Shown here: positions 6,574-9,556 of the stretch, piece after piece | Position numbering within the stretch: position 1 is the first letter of the stretch | Layout of the letters: every line of letters starts with the position of its first letter | Source: Ignavibacteria bacterium UBA6688 | GTDB taxonomy: Bacteria; Bacteroidota; Ignavibacteria; UBA10030 | NCBI GenBank assembly: GCA_002454845.1 | Contig: DKJQ01000146.1 | Coordinates: forward strand, 1-9,556 | Length of the DNA stretch: 9,556 bases | Direction: 5' to 3' | Made by a program: the position numbers and the translations under genes | Notes under the pieces: generated by a model | The model's input: only the letters and a program-made list of their open reading frames with translations | Database searches by the model: none | What the model was told of the DNA's origin: nothing

Positions 6574-9291
6574 TCACTTCACAATCATCATCTTGAATAT
6601 TTTGGATCTTTGAACAAAGCCACCCTCGTTCCCGGCGACCTCCACGCGACCGAAGTATGTTCCGCTAGGGTGACGCGAGGCGTTCCAGGTGATGGCGTGA
6701 GTTCCGGCCGTCCTTGACTCATCGAGAAGCTGCGCGACCTTCTCTCCCAGTACATTAAAGACCGAAATTCTCACCCATCGCTCTGCGTCGAGTTGGAAGC
6801 GGACGTTGGTGGCCGGGTTAAAGGGATTTGGATAATTCTGATATACCACGAAGTCAACCGGCGCGCCAGTTTCCTCGTGTTCCACCGGGGTCGTTAAGAG
6901 ATCGAACTGCGCAATCGCGATCGACGGCATCCCTCCCGCGGTCGTAAACCATCCGCCCACCATCAGTTTGTTGTTGGCGACGGTCAATCCCAGAACGGTA
7001 CCGTTCGTTCCACCCCCGAGATCGCTCCACCCCATCCCATCCCACATCGCAAGGCCGGAGACCTTCTTATCGCCCGCGTTACCGAAGAAACCTCCGACAA
7101 TCAACTTATTCTGATACTGGTAGAGGGCAGAGACCCGTGTGCTTTGGTCATCATTCGATATTCCGCCGCCGATGCTGCTCCACGACACACCATCCCATGA
7201 GGCGAGAGATCGGATCTCCTCATGTCCGGGGACGGAGAAGATGCCTCCGAGGATCAGCTTGTCATCCGCGGATTTGATCGCCGACACCCTTCCATCCACC
7301 CCGTTCGCCTTCTTCGGCCCGACGGGAATCCAGGCTTTCCCATCCCATGCGGCGACGCTCCAGGCCTCCCGCTCGTCTGCGCGCGAAAAGAGTCCGCCTG
7401 CATAAATTGTCATCCCATCGTACTCGAGCGCATCGACAAAGCCCGGGAATCCCTCCACATACTCAATGCCATACCCAAGCGATTCCCAGCGTCGCGTCAC
7501 CAGATTGAAGCGGGCGATAGAATTGGCAGGAAGTGCATAATTTTCTTCATCCCCCACAACGGCAAAGTGTCCGCCGACATAGAGATAGTTGCCGACCTTC
7601 AGGAGCGCGTCAACCGACGCCCCGCTCACACCCCCCACACCGATCCCGATCGAGAACCACTCTTTCCCGTTCCATTGCGCGATGTGGTAGGCCTGGACTG
7701 AGCCGGCAAACCCGAAACTCCCGCCCACATACACATTCTCCCCATCGGCGACGATCGCGGAGACAGATCCCTTGATGCCGTTGATGAACCCCATACTCAG
7801 GTGATCCCACTCCCCATCTTTCCACTTCGCGATGTTCCGTGCGTACACCCCCCCGGGGGCGGTGAAGAGTCCCCCGGCATAGGTCGCGTTCCCGTAGCTG
7901 GCAATCGCGTAGAGAGCGCCGTCGTAGATCCCCTTGCCCGCATTCCCATCGGTGAGTCTGCTCCACGTCGAGGAGGACTCATGCCACCGGGCGATGTCGC
8001 TCAGCAGAAGATCGTCCGCTGTTTTGAAATCACCGCCGACATACAATGCCTCACCGACCTTTTGCAGGTTTCTCACGCTTCCGGGCCACATCCCATGCGT
8101 GTAGCCGAGTCCGTTGATAGCATGCCACGTTGCACCGTCCCATCGCGCCAAGCCGCTTGCGGGCATACCGTTCACTTGCTGGAAGCTGCCGGTAATATAG
8201 AGACCCCCATTGATGTTGTGAACCTCCCTGACGTCGGGGAAATAGGTGGATCCCTCCTCTCTTACCGAAAGATCACCGACCGATGCCCAGGATGCTCCAT
8301 TCCATTGAGCGAGACCGGAGACCGGCTTCGTGCCGATACTGTCGAAGAAGCCCGAGGCGAAGAGCATTCCGTTTTCACCGACTGCAAGTCCACGTACCCA
8401 GTTGTTCGCCCCTTCGGCAAGTGCCGACCAGATCGTTCCATCCCACCGGGCAATGTTTCTTGCATGGACCGATCCGGCGGTATCAAACTTTCCGCCGACG
8501 AAAAGACTGTTCCCCTGGACTGCAAACGACATACCGTATACGAGATCACCTTCGAAGCGGCTCTTGAGTCCGCCACCGAAGGTTTCCCACCGCTGAGAGG
8601 AGATGTGCCAGCCCGCGATTCCTTGTGTCGAATCGGTCCCCACGAGATTGATCCACCCCCCGATGTAGATCATATCCCCCTGCGCGTGCATGGACCAGAT
8701 ATGCCCTTTGCCTACCAGGGGATCCCCTTCCGGCAAGCGGATGATGGATCTCACGCCGTTGGTATCACCGGTCCCGAGCGACTGCCATTCCGAACCGTCC
8801 CAATACGCGACGGCGTTGACGCTCTTCGATCCGGCCCTGGAAATCGTTCCACCGACAAACAGTTTCCCGTCAGCGAATGCCAGAGCCTCCACGCTGCCAG
8901 TCACACCATTCTCCGCCCCCTCGCCGATGGAATGCCAACGCGTCCCATCCCAACGGATGACGTTGTTGGCGACCGTTCCGCCGATGACAGTAAACGTCCC
9001 TCCAATGTAGAGGTTCACCCCGTCAGTCGCCATCGCTAAGACGCGGCCGTCCACAACCCCCGGAACGGTAAACTGATCGCTCCAACCACTCCCCTTCGCT
9101 GAAGAATAAAGAGAGGCACTCTGCGCGACACGGACACTTTCGGAGATCCAGTCCTGCTTCCGCTGGGGAAGATGGCCCCGTAAAGAGGTACGTTCCGGAC
9201 CTTTCGGTTCAAGCGAAATGGAATAAGGGTTGGTTTGGGCTGACAGAGTTGTGGTGAGGAGTGAGAACAATAAAGCCAATCCGGTACGCAT
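6574..9291 (-). CDS. Secreted 14-unit Kelch-like repeat protein with T9SS-type C-terminal sorting domain
   Basis: 905 residues. Residues 1-18 form a signal peptide (LALLFSLLTTTLSA, cleavage before QTNP). From about 94 to 800 there are 14 units of roughly 50-65 residues. Each has a strand ending in GG (LYVGGxF), a loop with AG, then IARWDGxxW and a short LGxG turn. A GG doublet followed by a spaced aromatic and Trp resembles Kelch repeats, so each unit is probably one beta-propeller blade. The GG motifs start near residues 94, 144, 208, 263, 310, 364, 416, 470, 520, 570, 629, 679, 730 and 776; the last unit lacks its WDG/W half. Residues 815-905 are a T9SS type A sorting domain with YPNPFNP at 820-826, VFNVLGE, and SGTYFGRV. 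It should pass the inner membrane by Sec and the outer membrane by type IX secretion, ending at the surface or outside. Ligand and function are unknown. AAGAAAGG at 9304-9311 is the best ribosome binding site, with a long 12-nt gap. No catalytic domain is visible. Confidence 0.93.
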   Translation of the reverse strand: MRTGLALLFSLLTTTLSAQTNPYSISLEPKGPERTSLRGHLPQRKQDWISESVRVAQSASLYSSAKGSGWSDQFTVPGVVDGRVLAMATDGVNLYIGGTFTVIGGTVANNVIRWDGTRWHSIGEGAENGVTGSVEALAFADGKLFVGGTISRAGSKSVNAVAYWDGSEWQSLGTGDTNGVRSIIRLPEGDPLVGKGHIWSMHAQGDMIYIGGWINLVGTDSTQGIAGWHISSQRWETFGGGLKSRFEGDLVYGMSFAVQGNSLFVGGKFDTAGSVHARNIARWDGTIWSALAEGANNWVRGLAVGENGMLFASGFFDSIGTKPVSGLAQWNGASWASVGDLSVREEGSTYFPDVREVHNINGGLYITGSFQQVNGMPASGLARWDGATWHAINGLGYTHGMWPGSVRNLQKVGEALYVGGDFKTADDLLLSDIARWHESSSTWSRLTDGNAGKGIYDGALYAIASYGNATYAGGLFTAPGGVYARNIAKWKDGEWDHLSMGFINGIKGSVSAIVADGENVYVGGSFGFAGSVQAYHIAQWNGKEWFSIGIGVGGVSGASVDALLKVGNYLYVGGHFAVVGDEENYALPANSIARFNLVTRRWESLGYGIEYVEGFPGFVDALEYDGMTIYAGGLFSRADEREAWSVAAWDGKAWIPVGPKKANGVDGRVSAIKSADDKLILGGIFSVPGHEEIRSLASWDGVSWSSIGGGISNDDQSTRVSALYQYQNKLIVGGFFGNAGDKKVSGLAMWDGMGWSDLGGGTNGTVLGLTVANNKLMVGGWFTTAGGMPSIAIAQFDLLTTPVEHEETGAPVDFVVYQNYPNPFNPATNVRFQLDAERWVRISVFNVLGEKVAQLLDESRTAGTHAITWNASRHPSGTYFGRVEVAGNEGGFVQRSKIFKMMIVK

Positions 9292-9442
9292 GTACTTCTA
9301 CTGCCTTTCTTGATCAGTGATTGAGTGAACTGAGCCGTTTTGACAATTGCTCGAAGTCTTGACAAGAAGAGTTCGGGGAAATTGCCCTTCTACAGACCAA
9401 GTTGCTACGTCAAAACAACAGGACTTGTTGCGGAGCAAGTGA
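9292..9442. other. Upstream region of the secreted repeat protein
   Basis: These 151 bases between the secreted protein gene and the partial frame at the right edge hold no gene I can support. On the minus strand I see no clear -35/-10 pair or TAnnTTTG-type Bacteroidota -7 element. TTGACAA occurs twice on the plus strand at 9340-9346 and 9359-9365, exactly 19 bases apart, but neither copy is followed by a -10 box. A promoter for the repeat protein, if separate, should lie here. Confidence 0.5.
9407..9430 (-). terminator. Weak terminator-like hairpin downstream of the edge frame
   Basis: On the minus strand CAACA (complement of 9426-9430) and TGTTG (complement of 9416-9420) pair perfectly around a 5-nt loop and are followed at once by TTTTG. 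The stem is only 5 bp, so termination would be weak. It is placed 13 nt after the stop codon of the partial minus-strand frame at 9443-9556, which gives that frame some support as a gene end. Confidence 0.25.
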
Positions 9443-9556
9443 TCAATTTTCGAAAGAGATATCCCCACCTGTAAGAAAATTCAACAACTCCTTTGCCTTC
9501 CACCCCCGAGACTCGTGGTTGAATTCGACGACGTGGCAATATACAATCGGGGTAGG
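9443..9556 (-). CDS. Possible C-terminal end of a minus-strand gene, cut by the window edge
   Basis: A frame enters from the right edge (9556) and runs 37 codons to a TGA at 9443-9445. The peptide contains PIVYCHVVEFNHES and ends in LTGGDISFEN. Its composition is balanced and protein-like, unlike the opposite strand frame, which is also open but rich in Pro and Cys and has no ATG. A small hairpin with a T-run follows it. I do not recognise the family from so few residues, and I cannot exclude chance. If real, it lies upstream of the secreted protein in the same direction, 151 nt apart, and could be in the same transcript or end at the hairpin. Confidence 0.35.
   Translation of the reverse strand, partial: PTPIVYCHVVEFNHESRGWKAKELLNFLTGGDISFEN

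Noticed and set aside
7801..9039. 412-codon plus-strand open frame antisense to the repeat protein
   Set aside because: Its regular appearance comes from the repeated WDG/GG units on the other strand. It has no ribosome binding site, no motif, and a Pro/Arg-rich translation.
6574..9291. WG-repeat or delta-60 repeat protein
   Set aside because: The unit pattern LYVGGxF...IARWDGxxW with a GG doublet and spaced Trp fits a Kelch-like propeller blade better than those families.
9340..9365. Two TTGACA boxes on the plus strand as promoters
   Set aside because: Neither has a plausible -10 hexamer 16-18 nt downstream, and no plus-strand gene follows within the window.

Overview
The window holds two transcription units that converge near position 6,500. 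On the plus strand is a complete three-gene tripartite RND efflux operon: a TolC-family outer-membrane channel (736-2145), a lipoprotein periplasmic adaptor of the HlyD/AcrA type (2244-3383) and an AcrB-like RND permease (3380-6487). On the minus strand is a large secreted protein of 905 residues (6574-9291). It is built from 14 Kelch-like units of about 50-65 residues and ends in a C-terminal domain of the type IX secretion system (T9SS) type carrying YPNPFNP. At the right edge the end of another minus-strand gene may enter the window (9443-9556).

The T9SS-type C-terminal domain with YPNPFNP, together with high GC in the genes, suggests the wider Bacteroidota/Chlorobiota/Ignavibacteriota group, or a neighbouring phylum with the same sorting domains (Kapabacteria-like, KSB1-like). 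This is inferred from protein style only; there is no rRNA or marker gene in the window.

Region by region: 1-735 has no gene I can recognise. It holds several small signals: a T-tract hairpin, a very strong ribosome binding site leading only to a four-codon frame, two imperfect hairpins, and a well-placed ribosome binding site for a 46-codon frame that overlaps the tolC start out of frame. 736-6487 is the efflux operon. The adaptor and permease overlap by 4 nt (ATGA), while the channel and adaptor are separated by 98 nt, most of which is a degenerate tandem array of 7-nt units. 6488-6573 is the convergent gap, with a GC hairpin that is followed by a T-rich stretch only when read on the minus strand. 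6574-9291 is the repeat protein. 9292-9442 is its upstream region, with no clear promoter.

The three efflux genes should work as one machine: the permease in the inner membrane takes up substrate using the proton gradient, the adaptor bridges the periplasm, and the channel crosses the outer membrane. Substrate cannot be read from the sequence. The minus-strand protein is an exported or cell-surface protein with no evident functional link to the pump. I see no mobile element, CRISPR array, tRNA or rRNA. The most unusual features are the heptanucleotide array inside the efflux operon and the 14-unit architecture of the secreted protein.
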